Below are positions 1 through 9,826 of a DNA stretch of 64,000 bases, in pieces. Every line of letters starts with the position of its first letter. Within the stretch, counting starts at the first letter, position 1. Location of the stretch: positions 62,001 through 126,000 of the forward strand of contig CALKIR010000025.1 in the NCBI GenBank assembly GCA_937995985.1, read 5' to 3'. This stretch comes from an uncultured Alcaligenaceae bacterium (GTDB lineage: Bacteria > Pseudomonadota > Gammaproteobacteria > Burkholderiales > Burkholderiaceae_B). Below the pieces are notes generated by a model, which saw only the letters and a list, made by a program, of their open reading frames with translations, searched no databases and was not told where the DNA came from. The translations under genes and the position numbers were made by a program.

Positions 1-71
1 AAATCGAAGTCGATCGTATACGCATTATCCAATGAGGCTAGATGCGCTTAACTAATTACTCAAAATGGTAA

Positions 72-108
72 AACAAAAAAGCCCTTGAAAGATTTCTTTC
101 AAGGGCTT
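72..108 (-). terminator. Intrinsic terminator of tRNA-Ser
   Basis: On the minus strand an 11-12 bp perfect stem (AGCCCTTGAAAG paired with CTTTCAAGGGCT, loop of four) is followed by a run of T residues. It lies directly downstream of the tRNA-Ser gene, so it most likely ends that transcript. Bases 1-71, beyond it, hold nothing I can identify. Confidence 0.8.
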
Positions 109-115
109 AAATCTT

Positions 116-208
116 TGGCGGAGATGGAGGGATTCGAACCCTCGATGCGGTTTTAGCCGCATGCTCCCTTAGCAGGGGAGTACCTTCAACCAGCTCGGCC
201 ACATCTCC
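116..208 (-). tRNA. tRNA-Ser (anticodon GCU)
   Basis: The minus strand folds as a class II tRNA with a long variable arm. The acceptor stem GGAGATG pairs with CATCTCC, the T-arm carries GGTTCGAATCC, and CCA is encoded at the 3' end. The anticodon loop CTGCTAA gives GCU, which reads AGC/AGU serine codons. A TATAAT -10 box lies on the same strand at 222-227, with no good -35 box. A terminator follows at 72-108, so this is a single-gene transcription unit. Confidence 0.97.
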
Positions 209-286
209 AAATAAAGTAAGTATTATAATACAACTATTTTGTTTTGGCTAGTCTTGCGTGGTAAATATCACTCACTTTTGCCGGCC

Positions 287-1567
287 TTACTCCACCGAGA
301 GGATTTTATTCGCACCATTTTCCTCTTCTAAGCCAAAAGCGCGGTGCAAGGCCCGTACGGCCAACTCCATATATTTGTCGGCAATAAGCACTGAGGTTTT
401 AATTTCACTGGTACTGATCATTTGAATATTAATTCCCTCTTTAGCCAATGCCTCAAACATTGTACTGGCCACCCCAGCATGACTGCGCATGCCAATACCG
501 ACGATGGATACCTTACATACCTTGTCATCATAGACAATTTCACCAGCACCAATGGCAGGCTGAATCACCTTTTTGATAATTTCCATGGTGCGCTGCCCAT
601 CTTTGCGGCTCACTGTAAAAGAAAAATCTGTCATGCCTTCTGCAGAGAGGTTTTGTAAAATCATATCGACATCAATATTAGCCTCTGCAATAGGACCCAG
701 TATTGAATAAGCCACTCCAGGGGTATCAGGGACTTTTCTCAGGGTAAATTTGGCTTCATCTCGGCTGTAGGCAATTCCTGAAACTACGGCTGCTTCCATT
801 TTCTGGTCTTCCTCAAAGGTAATTAGGGTGCCTGACTGACTCTCTTGCTCCACAGGAATATCAGGATCAGTCAGAGATGATAATACGCGTACTGGGACAC
901 GATATTTGCCGGCAAACTCTACGGCTCTATTTTGCAATACTTTTGAGCCTAGTGAAGCAAGCTCAAGCATTTCTTCAAAAGTAATGACGCGCATCCTACG
1001 TGCTTCGGACACAACACGAGGATCCGTGGTGTAGACCCCATCAACATCGGTAAAAATCATGCATTCATCTGCTTTTAGCACAGCGGCAATAGCAACTGCA
1101 GAGGTGTCTGACCCACCACGCCCTAAGGTCGTTAGATGGCCCTCCTCATTGACCCCTTGAAAACCAGCAACAATGACTACTCGGCCGTTATTTAACTCTT
1201 GGCGAATCCGGGTGTCATCAATGGAGCGAATACGCGCTTTGGTATAGGCACTGTCTGTTCGGATGGGGACCTGCCAACTGGTAAAGCTGCGCGCGGGCAC
1301 CCCTTTGTTAATTAAAGCCATCGCTAATAAAGCGCTGCTAGCTTGCTCTCCGGTCGTGGCCAGCATATCAAGCTCGCGTAAGTCTGGTTTGTCCGCAATC
1401 TCACCAGCCAGGTCCAGCAATCGATTGGTCTCTCCTGCCATGGCTGAAGGTACCACCACTACCTGATAACCTGCAGCATGCCATTTTGCGACGCGCCGGG
1501 CGACATTTCTGATGCGCTCCACTGAGCCCATCGAAGTGCCACCAAATTTCATAACAATTATGGACAT
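287..1567 (-). CDS. lysC: Aspartate kinase (aspartokinase)
   Basis: Aspartokinase phosphorylates L-aspartate, the first step towards lysine, threonine, methionine and diaminopimelate. The 426-residue protein begins with the kinase motif KFGGTSMGS (residues 7-15). It has the substrate-binding TTLGRGGSDTSA segment near residue 147 and two C-terminal ACT regulatory domains (about residues 265-415). The length fits the monofunctional, lysine/threonine-inhibited class; there is no fused homoserine dehydrogenase. It is the last gene of a minus-strand run with tilS and accA, and dapA of the same pathway is at 25.4-26.3 kb. The ATG start agrees with the family N-terminus. Confidence 0.97.
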   Translation of the reverse strand: MSIIVMKFGGTSMGSVERIRNVARRVAKWHAAGYQVVVVPSAMAGETNRLLDLAGEIADKPDLRELDMLATTGEQASSALLAMALINKGVPARSFTSWQVPIRTDSAYTKARIRSIDDTRIRQELNNGRVVIVAGFQGVNEEGHLTTLGRGGSDTSAVAIAAVLKADECMIFTDVDGVYTTDPRVVSEARRMRVITFEEMLELASLGSKVLQNRAVEFAGKYRVPVRVLSSLTDPDIPVEQESQSGTLITFEEDQKMEAAVVSGIAYSRDEAKFTLRKVPDTPGVAYSILGPIAEANIDVDMILQNLSAEGMTDFSFTVSRKDGQRTMEIIKKVIQPAIGAGEIVYDDKVCKVSIVGIGMRSHAGVASTMFEALAKEGINIQMISTSEIKTSVLIADKYMELAVRALHRAFGLEEENGANKILSVE

Positions 1568-1602
1568 GTTAATTTCTCAAATTAGAAATAAATTCAAATG
1601 GG

Positions 1603-2634
1603 TCAATCAATGTTTTTTAACAACACTCGCCCATTGATACAACGTAACAATGCTCGACCGTGTTTAATTTGCAACCTACGGTCAGTCCCGCGTTGATGCA
1701 CTTGATTGAGTTGGCGCATCATTTCACGTAATCTTGCCTCTGTCGGCATCAGCTGACCAGCACGATGCAAAAAATAACGTAATACCAATGCTTGTTGAGC
1801 TGCACCCAACGCCCGCCATCGAAGCAGGTCAAAACTATGTTCGGGGTGCTGAGTGTTGGCGTTAAACGAACGGTAATCAAGGGTATGTAAAATCTCCTCA
1901 GCCCATTCATCGAGGACCTGGCTTTGGATAGCAGCCTGCTCGGCATGCCGTCCTAATGCCTGTCGCCAATGCGGCCAATACCTATCTAATATGGGCGCCA
2001 TATGCTCTCGAATCACACCGCGGGTATAACGAGGGTTAATATTGGTGGGATCGGTAACCGGCTGCCAACCAGTCTGTGCCTCAAAGGCTTGCGCTGCCTC
2101 GAGAATAATCGCACGTGAGAGGCCTAAAAAGGGACGCACATAAAGCAGCTGAGCCCGTCGACTGATCGGCCGCATGGCCTGCATTCCAGTTGGCCCGGTC
2201 CCTCTAAATAAGCGCATCAACACCGTTTCTGCCTGATCATCCAAGTGATGACCTAAGAGAATGGTGTGTACCCCAAACTGTTCGGCCATCGCTTGGAGGC
2301 CAGCATAGCGCGCTCGCCGCGCAGCAGATTCTATGCCATCCCCTTGAGGCGCCACATGAACTCTTTTGACCCAAGTGGGTACCTCAAGCAAGTGCCCTAA
2401 ACGTAATACCTGTTGGGCCCAACCATCTGCAGGCTGTTGCAGACCATGATGAATATGAAAAAAATAAATTTCTTGCTTTTTTTTCTGCGCCCATGCTGCC
2501 GCATGGACTGCTAACATGGCAGAGTCAGGACCTCCGCTCAGCGCAACCGCCATGGGCGCACCGAGCAAGCCCTGCGCCATGCTGTGCTCCATTGCTTGTA
2601 TAAGATCAGGATGAGTGAATGAAGTTAAACACAC
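1603..2634 (-). CDS. tilS: tRNA(Ile)-lysidine synthetase
   Basis: TilS attaches lysine to C34 of the CAU-anticodon tRNA-Ile so that it reads AUA; it is essential in most bacteria. The PP-loop ATP-pyrophosphatase motif SGGPDS is near residue 34, followed by the conserved HHGLQ, RRARYAGL, LGHHLDDQAETVLMRLFRG and RPFLGLSR segments. The C-terminal part (about 240-343) is the divergent substrate-binding region. The 343-residue form begins at a GTG with no clear Shine-Dalgarno sequence. An internal ATG 14 codons downstream (2592) is an alternative start. It lies 14 bp downstream of accA. Confidence 0.95.
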   Translation of the reverse strand: MCLTSFTHPDLIQAMEHSMAQGLLGAPMAVALSGGPDSAMLAVHAAAWAQKKKQEIYFFHIHHGLQQPADGWAQQVLRLGHLLEVPTWVKRVHVAPQGDGIESAARRARYAGLQAMAEQFGVHTILLGHHLDDQAETVLMRLFRGTGPTGMQAMRPISRRAQLLYVRPFLGLSRAIILEAAQAFEAQTGWQPVTDPTNINPRYTRGVIREHMAPILDRYWPHWRQALGRHAEQAAIQSQVLDEWAEEILHTLDYRSFNANTQHPEHSFDLLRWRALGAAQQALVLRYFLHRAGQLMPTEARLREMMRQLNQVHQRGTDRRLQIKHGRALLRCINGRVLLKNID

Positions 2635-2648
2635 AATACGCTGTCAAT

Positions 2649-3614
2649 CTAACTACGTCCTTCCTGATACTGCCCATAAGCCAACAAACGCTCCAAACGA
2701 CGCTGGCGCAGCTGTTCAGGACTCAGACCACTCACTAGACGTAAAGATTCAGCCAAAGCGCGCTGCAGAGTTTCTGCCATGGCCTGCGGATTGCGATGCG
2801 CTCCTCCCACGGGCTCTTCGATCAACTGATCGATAAGCTCAAGCTTTTCTAAGCGCTTGGCGGTAATCCCTAATGCTTCAGCAGCAGCTGGCGCCTTTTC
2901 TGCATCACGCCATAAAATAGAAGCACAGCCTTCGGGAGAGATCACCGCATAAGTGGCATATTGCAACATCAACACCACATCCCCTACGGCAATGGCTAAG
3001 GCGCCTCCAGAGCCTCCTTCGCCAATAATGGTGGTAATGATGGGCACATTGAGCTCAGCCATTGCATATAAGTTGCGTCCAATAGCCTCTGACTGCCCAC
3101 GCTCTTCGGCTCCCACTCCAGGATACGCCCCCGGTGTATCAACAAAAGTAAAAATAGGCAATTTAAACTTTTCTGCCAGTCGCATCAAACGCAGCGCTTT
3201 CCTATAGCCTTCAGGACGAGGCATGCCAAAATTACGCCGCGCCCGTTCTTTGGTATCGCGACCTTTTTGATGGCCTATGACCATACAAGGCAATCCATTA
3301 AAACGTGCGAGCCCACCTACAATAGCCAAATCATCGGCATACATTCGATCGCCATGCAACTCATGAAAGTCGGTAAACATGAGCTCGACATAATCCAAAG
3401 TATAAGGACGCTGGGGGTGTCTAGCGACCTTTGCTATCTGCCAAGGGGTTAATTTGGCATAGATGTTTTTTGCCAATGCCTGACTTTTTTGCTGTAACCG
3501 ATTGAGCTCTTCTGAAATATCTACGGCAGAATCAGACTGCACGTAACGCAATTCCTCAATTTTTTGCTCTAACTCAGCAATTGGCTGCTCAAAATCTAAA
3601 TATGTATTTCGCAT
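2649..3614 (-). CDS. accA: Acetyl-CoA carboxylase carboxyltransferase, alpha subunit
   Basis: AccA and AccD form the carboxyltransferase of acetyl-CoA carboxylase, which commits acetyl-CoA to fatty acid synthesis; accD is not in the window. The protein has the long N-terminal helix ([18 protein letters not shown]) and the crotonase-like core with [18 protein letters not shown] and [15 protein letters not shown]. The start chosen gives [10 protein letters not shown], the usual family N-terminus (321 residues). A second ATG at 3629 would add five residues; an AGAGG lies only 3 nt before it, so the choice is not settled. The upstream alkA stop is a few bases away, which suggests co-transcription. 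Confidence 0.96.
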   Translation of the reverse strand: MRNTYLDFEQPIAELEQKIEELRYVQSDSAVDISEELNRLQQKSQALAKNIYAKLTPWQIAKVARHPQRPYTLDYVELMFTDFHELHGDRMYADDLAIVGGLARFNGLPCMVIGHQKGRDTKERARRNFGMPRPEGYRKALRLMRLAEKFKLPIFTFVDTPGAYPGVGAEERGQSEAIGRNLYAMAELNVPIITTIIGEGGSGGALAIAVGDVVLMLQYATYAVISPEGCASILWRDAEKAPAAAEALGITAKRLEKLELIDQLIEEPVGGAHRNPQAMAETLQRALAESLRLVSGLSPEQLRQRRLERLLAYGQYQEGRS

Positions 3615-3635
3615 TGTAACGTTTCGCATTAGCCT

Positions 3636-4289
3636 CTAGCGGGTTGCGGATTGGGATTGTAAGCTACGCCACAAATACCAAGTGGCTACGGTACACCAAG
3701 GGGTCCAAGCTTGAGCCACCTCACGCGCTTCAAAGCGGGATACCGGCTCACCACTAAAATAATGCTTGGAAATAGCCTTGATCAAAGCAGCATCATCCAA
3801 TGGTAATACATTGGCCCGATGCAGATTGAAAATCAAAAACATTTCGGCGGTCCAACGCCCTACACCACGTAGGGTACACAGCTGTGCAATAATACGCTCG
3901 TTTTCCAGACTTGCCCAGTCCAAATTACGTATTTGTTCATCAGCGAAATACTCTGCCACCCCTAAGATATACTCAGTTTTACGCTGAGATAAACCCAACT
4001 GGCGCAACTCATCAAAAGGGGTTTCTAGCACATGCTGGGCCTCGGGAGCGTGATTAAAATAGTGCAAAAAACGCTCCCATACTGCCTGCGCACTGTGACG
4101 ACTCACCTGCTGACCAATGATAGAACGCACAAGGGTCATAAAAGGAGTGCTGGGCTCTTCTAAGCGCTCATCATCATATAACGGAATCAGTCGACGTAAA
4201 ATGCGATCGCGCTCCATTAAATGCTCTTGAGCCTCTTGCCAGCATGTCGGGCCGTTAATGCGGCGCAACCCTTTTACATACGACGCCAT
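3636..4289 (-). CDS. alkA: DNA-3-methyladenine glycosylase II (AlkA-type, HhH-GPD)
   Basis: This is a base-excision repair glycosylase that removes alkylated purines. At 217 residues it is the short form, without the N-terminal AlkA_N domain of the 282-residue E. coli enzyme. The helix-hairpin-helix [19 protein letters not shown] spans about residues 132-150. It is followed by the Gly/Pro-rich loop and the catalytic aspartate in [27 protein letters not shown] near residue 49 is the family N-terminal helix. Its first codons overlap the end of cysS by 16 bp and accA follows within about 20 bp, so these genes form one operon. Confidence 0.9.
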   Translation of the reverse strand: MASYVKGLRRINGPTCWQEAQEHLMERDRILRRLIPLYDDERLEEPSTPFMTLVRSIIGQQVSRHSAQAVWERFLHYFNHAPEAQHVLETPFDELRQLGLSQRKTEYILGVAEYFADEQIRNLDWASLENERIIAQLCTLRGVGRWTAEMFLIFNLHRANVLPLDDAALIKAISKHYFSGEPVSRFEAREVAQAWTPWCTVATWYLWRSLQSQSATR

Positions 4290-5743
4290 TGCGTGTCTCC
4301 TCCCGCTTTGTCTTCTAGCTCTATGCCTTGAGCCCGCAAACTATCTCGGATGGCATCAGCTGTCTGAAAATCCTTAGCTGCCTTGGCTTGGGCTCGTTGC
4401 GCTATGTATGCCTCAATTTCAGCGTCTGTTAATGAAGTCACAGCCGCCTCGGTTGTCTCAGCACTACTGCGATAGCGTGATGGAGTACGGAAATATTCCT
4501 GCGGGTCATGACGGAACAGGCCCAGCAAAGCACCTAGGTTTTTTAACAAAGTACTTGCCTGAGTATCATTGTCTCGATTGGCTTGGTTGGCCAATTCAAA
4601 TAACACTGCTACTGCCCCAGCAGTATTAAAATCATCATCCATATGCTTTTTAAATTGCGCTGCTAACGGATGGGTCCAATCAATTGCTGTGATTTGAGCT
4701 GCAGGTGGGGTATTAACCAAGCATTGGTAGAGCCTATCAATAGCCTGTTGCGCATCATTTAAATTAGCTGGAGCAAAGTTTTGGATGCTGCGGTAATGAT
4801 TACGCACTATGAAAAAGCGCACCATCTCTGCTTCACGAATATTGGCCTGATAATCCGCCTGCCCCATTGCATCCTCAGATGCATCCAACGAAATAGTATC
4901 GCGAATGCGTTTAAAATTTCCTAAGGATTTAGACATTTTATCGGCATCAACCATTAACGGCCCGCAGTGCATCCAATAATTGGCCATCTGCCCCCCAAAA
5001 GCCCCCTCTGACTGAGCAATTTCATTTTCATGGTGAGGGAATTTTAAATCAGGGCCGCCTCCATGAATATCCAAGGGCATGCCTAATAACTCATAGCTCA
5101 TGGCAGAGCATTCAATATGCCATCCAGGGCGTCCAACCCCATAGGCAGAAGGCCATTGGCACTCCTCGGGCTCTCCCTCTTTAGCGGCCTTCCACAGCAC
5201 AAAATCTAAAGGATCACGCTTGCCCTCGGAAACGGCTACACGCTCACCAGCACGTAACTCATCTAAAGAGCGCCCACTGAGCTTGCCATACTCAGCAAAT
5301 TGACGAACAGCATAATGCACATCCCCATCACTGCCTTGATACGCCAGCCCCTTGTCTTTTAAGCGTTGAATAATATCCAGCATGGTCGGGATATGTTCGG
5401 TAGCACGCGGCTCAAAGTCAGGCTTTTGAACATTGAGAGCTCGTTCATCAGCATGCATGGCCTCAGTATAAAAATCCGTGATCTCACGAATAGTACGCCC
5501 TGTCTCTACAGACTTGTTAATGATCTTGTCATCGATATCAGTGATATTCCTAACATAATTCACCTTGTACCCACTGGCTCGTAACCAACGCTGAATCACA
5601 TCAAAACTAACCAGCATGCGCGCATGCCCCAGATGACAAAAGTCATACACCGTCATGCCACAGACGTACATACGAACCTGACCGGGTTCTACAGGGCGGA
5701 AAACTTCTTTTTTTCGTGTGAGAGAGTTATATATGTGCAACAT
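4274..5743 (-). CDS. cysS: Cysteinyl-tRNA synthetase
   Basis: The enzyme charges tRNA-Cys with cysteine in the cytoplasm. It is a class Ia synthetase: the HIGH-type motif is HLGHARM (about residue 37) and KMSKS is present intact in DKMSKSLGN. Zinc ligands are visible as the cysteine of YVCGMTVYD, the cysteine of WHIECSAMS and the histidine of HHENEIAQ. The C-terminal anticodon-binding helical part ends near the stop. The open frame runs 23 codons further upstream, but the family begins at [12 protein letters not shown], so the ATG at 5743 is taken (489 residues). Confidence 0.96.
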   Translation of the reverse strand: MLHIYNSLTRKKEVFRPVEPGQVRMYVCGMTVYDFCHLGHARMLVSFDVIQRWLRASGYKVNYVRNITDIDDKIINKSVETGRTIREITDFYTEAMHADERALNVQKPDFEPRATEHIPTMLDIIQRLKDKGLAYQGSDGDVHYAVRQFAEYGKLSGRSLDELRAGERVAVSEGKRDPLDFVLWKAAKEGEPEECQWPSAYGVGRPGWHIECSAMSYELLGMPLDIHGGGPDLKFPHHENEIAQSEGAFGGQMANYWMHCGPLMVDADKMSKSLGNFKRIRDTISLDASEDAMGQADYQANIREAEMVRFFIVRNHYRSIQNFAPANLNDAQQAIDRLYQCLVNTPPAAQITAIDWTHPLAAQFKKHMDDDFNTAGAVAVLFELANQANRDNDTQASTLLKNLGALLGLFRHDPQEYFRTPSRYRSSAETTEAAVTSLTDAEIEAYIAQRAQAKAAKDFQTADAIRDSLRAQGIELEDKAGGDTQWRRM

Positions 5744-5854
5744 GAACCGATATACAATAAAAAATAGGGCATACCACGATAGACCATCGCGAAATATGCA
5801 CAAATGATACAACGTTGGAGGCTCGGACCATCAATTCATTTAGAATGATGGATA

Positions 5855-5885
5855 GGTTGATGCATGACACTATCTACCATCAACC
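5855..5885. repeat. 8-bp inverted repeat between cysS and the TPR gene
   Basis: GGTTGATG at 5855-5862 is repeated inverted as CATCAACC at 5878-5885, with a 15-nt loop. It sits in the divergent interval 5744-5979 that must hold the promoters of cysS and the TPR gene. There is no T-run next to it, so it does not look like a terminator. It may be an operator or an RNA hairpin; no function can be assigned. Confidence 0.3.
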
Positions 5886-5979
5886 AAAAGCAGAAAACCT
5901 AGTATAGCAAGAAGGCTGCTCGGGCTGATAGCCAAGCACCAGAAAATATGATTAACCTCCTCTCGGATGGAACTGCAAA

Positions 5980-6657
5980 GTGTTTGAATTCTACCCGCAC
6001 CCGCATCACCCAACCCGTACAACCAAAGCTCATTATAACGCTCTGCTTGCGGTCGCGTTGAGTGTCTTTCTGATCCTATGCTCCTGTACTGCCCGCGCCC
6101 AAACTGAATTAGCACCTGTATTCCCTCCCCCTCACACTCCAGATGAAGGGTGGGCGCCTTTGGCTAAATTACTCAATGCCTTGACTCCTGATGTGGATAC
6201 CTCTATTCCACTAAGCGGCTCAGAAATAAACCGCCGGATTTACCAGCTAATTCAGAATGGTCGCGCCCAAGAAGCCCTCGAGGCCATAGAGCGACGCGAG
6301 GCACAACTTGCCCAAACCACGGTTATCGGCACCGATGTACAATTGCTCTTTCTCAAAGGCCGAGCGTACGACGCCTTAGCCCAATATCATGATGCTTTTG
6401 AGCTCTATAAGCAAATGACCCTTTTATATCCCGAGCTGCCCGAGCCTTGGAACAACCTTGCCTTGGAATATGTACGTCAGGGCAATCTAAACTTGGCCGA
6501 GGAGGCCTTGGCGATGGCTTTAACCGCAGACCCTAATGATAAAACAGCATTACAAAATCTTGGTGAAGTACGCCTCATGCAAGCTGAACAAACTTTTCAG
6601 CAATTAGGGACAGCTGGTCAACAACGTGCTGCAGAGGTTCAACAAATACTGCGTTAG
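5980..6657 (+). CDS. Exported tetratricopeptide-repeat protein
   Basis: The function is unknown. The 225-residue protein starts at a GTG. It has an N-terminal hydrophobic segment (about residues 21-40, [20 protein letters not shown]) that looks like a signal peptide. A C-terminal Cys in LCSC could even be a lipobox, though the Cys at its -2 position is unusual. TPR helices fill residues about 75-210 ([20 protein letters not shown] and [20 protein letters not shown]). TPR proteins of this kind act as scaffolds in the periplasm. It lies directly upstream of the cyclophilin gene and probably shares its transcript. Confidence 0.8.
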   Translation: MFEFYPHPHHPTRTTKAHYNALLAVALSVFLILCSCTARAQTELAPVFPPPHTPDEGWAPLAKLLNALTPDVDTSIPLSGSEINRRIYQLIQNGRAQEALEAIERREAQLAQTTVIGTDVQLLFLKGRAYDALAQYHDAFELYKQMTLLYPELPEPWNNLALEYVRQGNLNLAEEALAMALTADPNDKTALQNLGEVRLMQAEQTFQQLGTAGQQRAAEVQQILR

Positions 6658-6694
6658 TTTGTTCCTCATCTCCAACCCGATAGGAAAAACACCC

Positions 6695-7363
6695 ATGCTT
6701 TCACATCACAACAAACTTGCTACACTTAAGGGCTTTACCACCCCCCGCAGAAAAGTCATACTAGGCTTTTTGGGGGCTGCTATGACTGGTGCCATCTTCG
6801 CTGTTTCAGGTTCTGTTACCGCCATGGCACAAATCAACGATCAAGAGGTTCACATGAATAAACCACAAGTCACACTACACACTAATCAGGGCGATATTGT
6901 TTTAGAGCTTGATGCTGAAAAAGCCCCCAATACCGTTGAAAACTTTTTGAGTTACGTCCAAGACGGCTTCTATGATGGCACAATCTTTCACCGTGTTATC
7001 GATGGCTTTATGATTCAAGGAGGGGGGTTTGAGCCCGGCCTTAAACATAAGCCCACCAAAGATCCCATTGAAAATGAGGCCGACAATGGCTTAAAAAACG
7101 ATCGCTACACCATTGCCATGGCCCGTACTAATGACCCTCATTCTGCAACCGCGCAATTTTTTATCAACGTTGCTGATAATGACTTTTTAAACTTTACCGC
7201 TCCCACTCCTACTGGTTGGGGCTATGCCGTGTTTGGCCAAGTCATTGAGGGCACCGAAGTAGTGGATGCCATTAAAGGAGTTAAAACAGGCAGTATGGGC
7301 ATGCATCAAGACGTCCCTGTTGAGGATATAGTCATTGAAAAAGCCACTATCACCGCTCAATAA
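6695..7363 (+). CDS. ppiB: Peptidyl-prolyl cis-trans isomerase (cyclophilin) with export-type N-terminus
   Basis: Cyclophilins catalyse prolyl cis-trans isomerisation during protein folding. From residue 54 onward the sequence is close to cytoplasmic Ppi[51 protein letters not shown] and the Trp of [10 protein letters not shown]. The first 47 residues contain RRK, a hydrophobic stretch and an AMA-Q cleavage-like site, typical of a periplasmic precursor (Sec, or Tat given the twin arginine). An internal ATG at 6854 has AGAGG 5 nt upstream and would give a normal signal-less PpiB of 169 residues. The open frame extends 23 codons further upstream into the TPR gene, but ATG 6695 is preferred. Confidence 0.9.
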   Translation: MLSHHNKLATLKGFTTPRRKVILGFLGAAMTGAIFAVSGSVTAMAQINDQEVHMNKPQVTLHTNQGDIVLELDAEKAPNTVENFLSYVQDGFYDGTIFHRVIDGFMIQGGGFEPGLKHKPTKDPIENEADNGLKNDRYTIAMARTNDPHSATAQFFINVADNDFLNFTAPTPTGWGYAVFGQVIEGTEVVDAIKGVKTGSMGMHQDVPVEDIVIEKATITAQ

Positions 7364-8162
7364 GCGCCATTTTACCGGCCCCCTATGGGTGGCCGCAGAC
7401 ATTCATCTCGGGCCGCATGCTCCTAACACCGCTGCGGCCTTTTATGCTTTTTTAAAGCATGCGGCGCAACACACTGATGCTCTTATCTTATGCGGGGATA
7501 TTTTTGAGGCTTGGATTGGTGATGATCTCATTCAAGCACCGCCCCAATGGTTAAGCGATGCCATTGATGCCATGCGTGCGTTCACTCGCTCCGCCGCACT
7601 ATACCTGATGCGCGGCAACCGTGACTTTCTTCTTAGTGAGCATTTCGCGTACCATGTTGGCGCCCAACTGCTTCCAGATGAATTAATTATTTGCACGCCA
7701 AACTGCCACTTTCTCTTGGCCCATGGAGATCAGCTATGCACTGATGACCATGCTTATCAGCGTTTTCGGCGCCTGGTTCATAATCGTTGGATCCAACGCT
7801 TATACCTCAGCCTACCCCTATCATTCAGGCACAACATTGCTACTACACTTCGCCAACAAAGCAAGCAACGCAATTACTCTATGTTAGGCGATATTTATGA
7901 GCCAGATGCCGCACTCCTTCTGCATCGCACACAACAAAATCTACTCATTCATGGCCATACCCACCAGCCTGCTCTACGCTCTTTTACTGCACAGCCAGAA
8001 CTGATGCGTGTAATTATCCCCGATTGGGAATACGACCACAGCCACCCCCCGAGAGGCGGCTGGGTGAGTATTGACCCAAAGGGTACTATAGGACTGCATC
8101 AAGCAGAACAGCCCAGTCAATACCTGCAGTGCCCCGCCTCCGGCGGCAGCACAGTCTTTTGA
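7335..8162 (+). CDS. lpxH: UDP-2,3-diacylglucosamine diphosphatase
   Basis: LpxH cleaves UDP-2,3-diacylglucosamine to lipid X and UMP, a step of lipid A synthesis at the inner membrane. The calcineurin-like metal motifs are all present: [27 protein letters not shown] and IHGHTHQPA. The best start is a TTG at 7335, with GAGG 9 nt upstream; there is no in-frame ATG before the first metal motif. This start overlaps the end of the cyclophilin gene by 29 bp, implying translational coupling. The 3' end overlaps the convergent prpB gene by 46 bp. Confidence 0.93.
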   Translation: MKKPLSPLNKRHFTGPLWVAADIHLGPHAPNTAAAFYAFLKHAAQHTDALILCGDIFEAWIGDDLIQAPPQWLSDAIDAMRAFTRSAALYLMRGNRDFLLSEHFAYHVGAQLLPDELIICTPNCHFLLAHGDQLCTDDHAYQRFRRLVHNRWIQRLYLSLPLSFRHNIATTLRQQSKQRNYSMLGDIYEPDAALLLHRTQQNLLIHGHTHQPALRSFTAQPELMRVIIPDWEYDHSHPPRGGWVSIDPKGTIGLHQAEQPSQYLQCPASGGSTVF

Positions 8163-9055
8163 ATACTGTGATCAAGGGCTTCATAACCATAGTATTTAAT
8201 TAAGTCATAAAGATCTGCGCGTGTTTGCATCTTTTTGACCTCGTGCTCTGCCGTTCCTGTATCATGCAATGCCTGGTAGAAATCAGCCATTGCTTGGGCT
8301 GCGATACGCAAGCTAGACACAGGCCAAATAGCCATGGCATACCCCATTTGCTCAAATTCCTGAGCTGAGGTTTGAGGGGTTCGTCCAAACTCAGTCATAT
8401 TGGCCAATAACGGCGCATCAATGGCCTGAGCAAATGCTTTGAACTGCTCGGCATCTGTTAAGGCTTCAGGGAAAATAGCATCGGCACCTGCCGCAATGTA
8501 CTGCTGTGCACGCTGAATGGCAGCCTCTAAGCCCTCAGTGGCCACAGCATCAGTACGAGCTATAATCCGGCAATCGGTACGAGCTTGGGCAGCAGCAGCA
8601 ATTTTTTCAGCCATTTCTTGAGGGCTCACCAGCTGCTTACCATTTAAGTGGCCGCATTTTTTAGGCAACACCTGATCCTCAAGCTGTATGGCGGCTACCC
8701 CAACCTCTTCAAGCTCACGCACCAAGCGCATCGTATTAAGTGCTTCACCATATCCCGTATCCCCATCAACCAATAAAGGCAAACGAGTGGCGCGTACAAT
8801 GCTGCGTGCTTGATAGACTAACTCCTCCATCGTAAGCAGCCCCAAATCAGGCAATCCTAGCGAAGCGGTCAACGCCCCACCAGATAAATACAAGGCCTTA
8901 AAGCCAGCTTGTTGAGCCAACAATGCACTAAGCGGGTTATACACCCCAGCCATAGAAATAAATTTTTTTTGCGCCCACTGTTGCTCAAACCAGGCCCCTA
9001 GATCACGCACCGCTGGTTGAGCTAACCAAACTTGTGCTTCATTTTGTTGTGCCAT
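8117..9055 (-). CDS. prpB: Isocitrate lyase/PEP mutase family protein, probable 2-methylisocitrate lyase
   Basis: The family cleaves C-C bonds of 2-hydroxy-dicarboxylates and tricarboxylates; PrpB splits 2-methylisocitrate into pyruvate and succinate. The 312-residue protein has the signature KKCGH (catalytic Cys), LPLLVDGDTGYGEALN for the metal site, QLEDQVLPKKCGH and the TEFGRTP loop. PrpB is the closest match I recognise, but oxaloacetate decarboxylases and dimethylmalate lyases share these motifs. No prpC or acnD lies nearby. It lies downstream of the GntR gene on the same strand (32 bp gap) and divergent from tctCBA, so its substrate is probably what TctCBA imports. Confidence 0.82.
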   Translation of the reverse strand: MAQQNEAQVWLAQPAVRDLGAWFEQQWAQKKFISMAGVYNPLSALLAQQAGFKALYLSGGALTASLGLPDLGLLTMEELVYQARSIVRATRLPLLVDGDTGYGEALNTMRLVRELEEVGVAAIQLEDQVLPKKCGHLNGKQLVSPQEMAEKIAAAAQARTDCRIIARTDAVATEGLEAAIQRAQQYIAAGADAIFPEALTDAEQFKAFAQAIDAPLLANMTEFGRTPQTSAQEFEQMGYAMAIWPVSSLRIAAQAMADFYQALHDTGTAEHEVKKMQTRADLYDLIKYYGYEALDHSIQKTVLPPEAGHCRY

Positions 9056-9087
9056 AACTATGCTCCTAAAAATAAACTAAAAACCAC

Positions 9088-9750
9088 TCACAGCTGACTT
9101 GCTAAGGCTTGCCAACTAAATTGTAAATGGCGCCGCATCAACAGCGCAGCCAACTCTGAGTCCCCGCCTTGGATTGCTTCAGTAATACGCTGGTGCTCAA
9201 CCAAAGCAACGCGTCCCCTTCCCTTGACGTTTTTATGCTGACGTCTAAGTAGCACCAATTGAGGATACAACTCTTGAGTCAACGCTTTAATTAATAACGC
9301 ATTGCCACTTAACTGAGCGACTACGCTATGAAAATCACTATCCCCATGTTGCGGGGGATAGGCCCCAACAGGATGCAGGGACAGCGTATCGGCGTGTGCG
9401 GCCAACAACCGCTCTAAACGCTCCTTACCTGTATCATCGATGCGCTTGGCCGCCAAAAAGGCCGCTTCAGACTCTAAAGCAGTACGAAATTCATATAAAT
9501 CGCGCGCCTCACTTTGAGTAATGACACGCACACTGGCCCCTACATTAGGCGTCACAGTTAATAGACCCAAACTGGCTAAATGTCGTAGCGCCTCGCGTAC
9601 CGGGCCGCGACTAACTTTAAACTGTTCAGCTAAGGCAACCTCTGCCAATCGCTCCCCAGGTTCCAACACGCCACACAAAATATTTTTATATAGATTGTCT
9701 ATAATTTGCTGCGATGAGGCACCATGTCTGCTTTCTCTTTTTGTTAACAA
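9088..9750 (-). CDS. GntR-family (FadR/VanR-type) transcriptional regulator
   Basis: It has an N-terminal winged helix (about residues 10-75) with VSRGPVREALRHLASLGLL as recognition region, and a C-terminal all-helical FCD ligand-binding domain. The FCD domain has metal/ligand residues in EFRTALE, DSDFHSVVAQLSGN and EHQRITEAI. The frame is open 37 codons further upstream, but a TTG at 9750 has a perfect AGGAGG 4 nt upstream and gives a family-typical 220-residue protein. It most likely controls its own operon with prpB and the divergent tctCBA genes, in response to a carboxylic acid. Confidence 0.9.
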   Translation of the reverse strand: MLTKRESRHGASSQQIIDNLYKNILCGVLEPGERLAEVALAEQFKVSRGPVREALRHLASLGLLTVTPNVGASVRVITQSEARDLYEFRTALESEAAFLAAKRIDDTGKERLERLLAAHADTLSLHPVGAYPPQHGDSDFHSVVAQLSGNALLIKALTQELYPQLVLLRRQHKNVKGRGRVALVEHQRITEAIQGGDSELAALLMRRHLQFSWQALASQL

Positions 9751-9766
9751 TCTCCCTCCTTTTGCT

Positions 9767-9772
9767 ATTATA
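9767..9772 (-). promoter_or_regulatory. -10 box of the gntR-prpB operon
   Basis: TATAAT is on the minus strand just upstream of the AGGAGG that precedes the gntR TTG start. The sequence 17 nt further upstream is a poor -35 match, so activation or weak basal expression is possible. The placement supports the TTG start, because longer forms of the protein would begin upstream of this promoter. Confidence 0.5.
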
Positions 9773-9826
9773 ACTCTGATGAAAGTCAAAAATATATCAC
9801 TATTGTCTACATAATTGTAGGGAACT

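Noticed and set aside
5870..6115. Minus-strand frame of 81 codons upstream of cysS
   Set aside because: It overlaps the TPR gene start, has no family resemblance and no supported start site.
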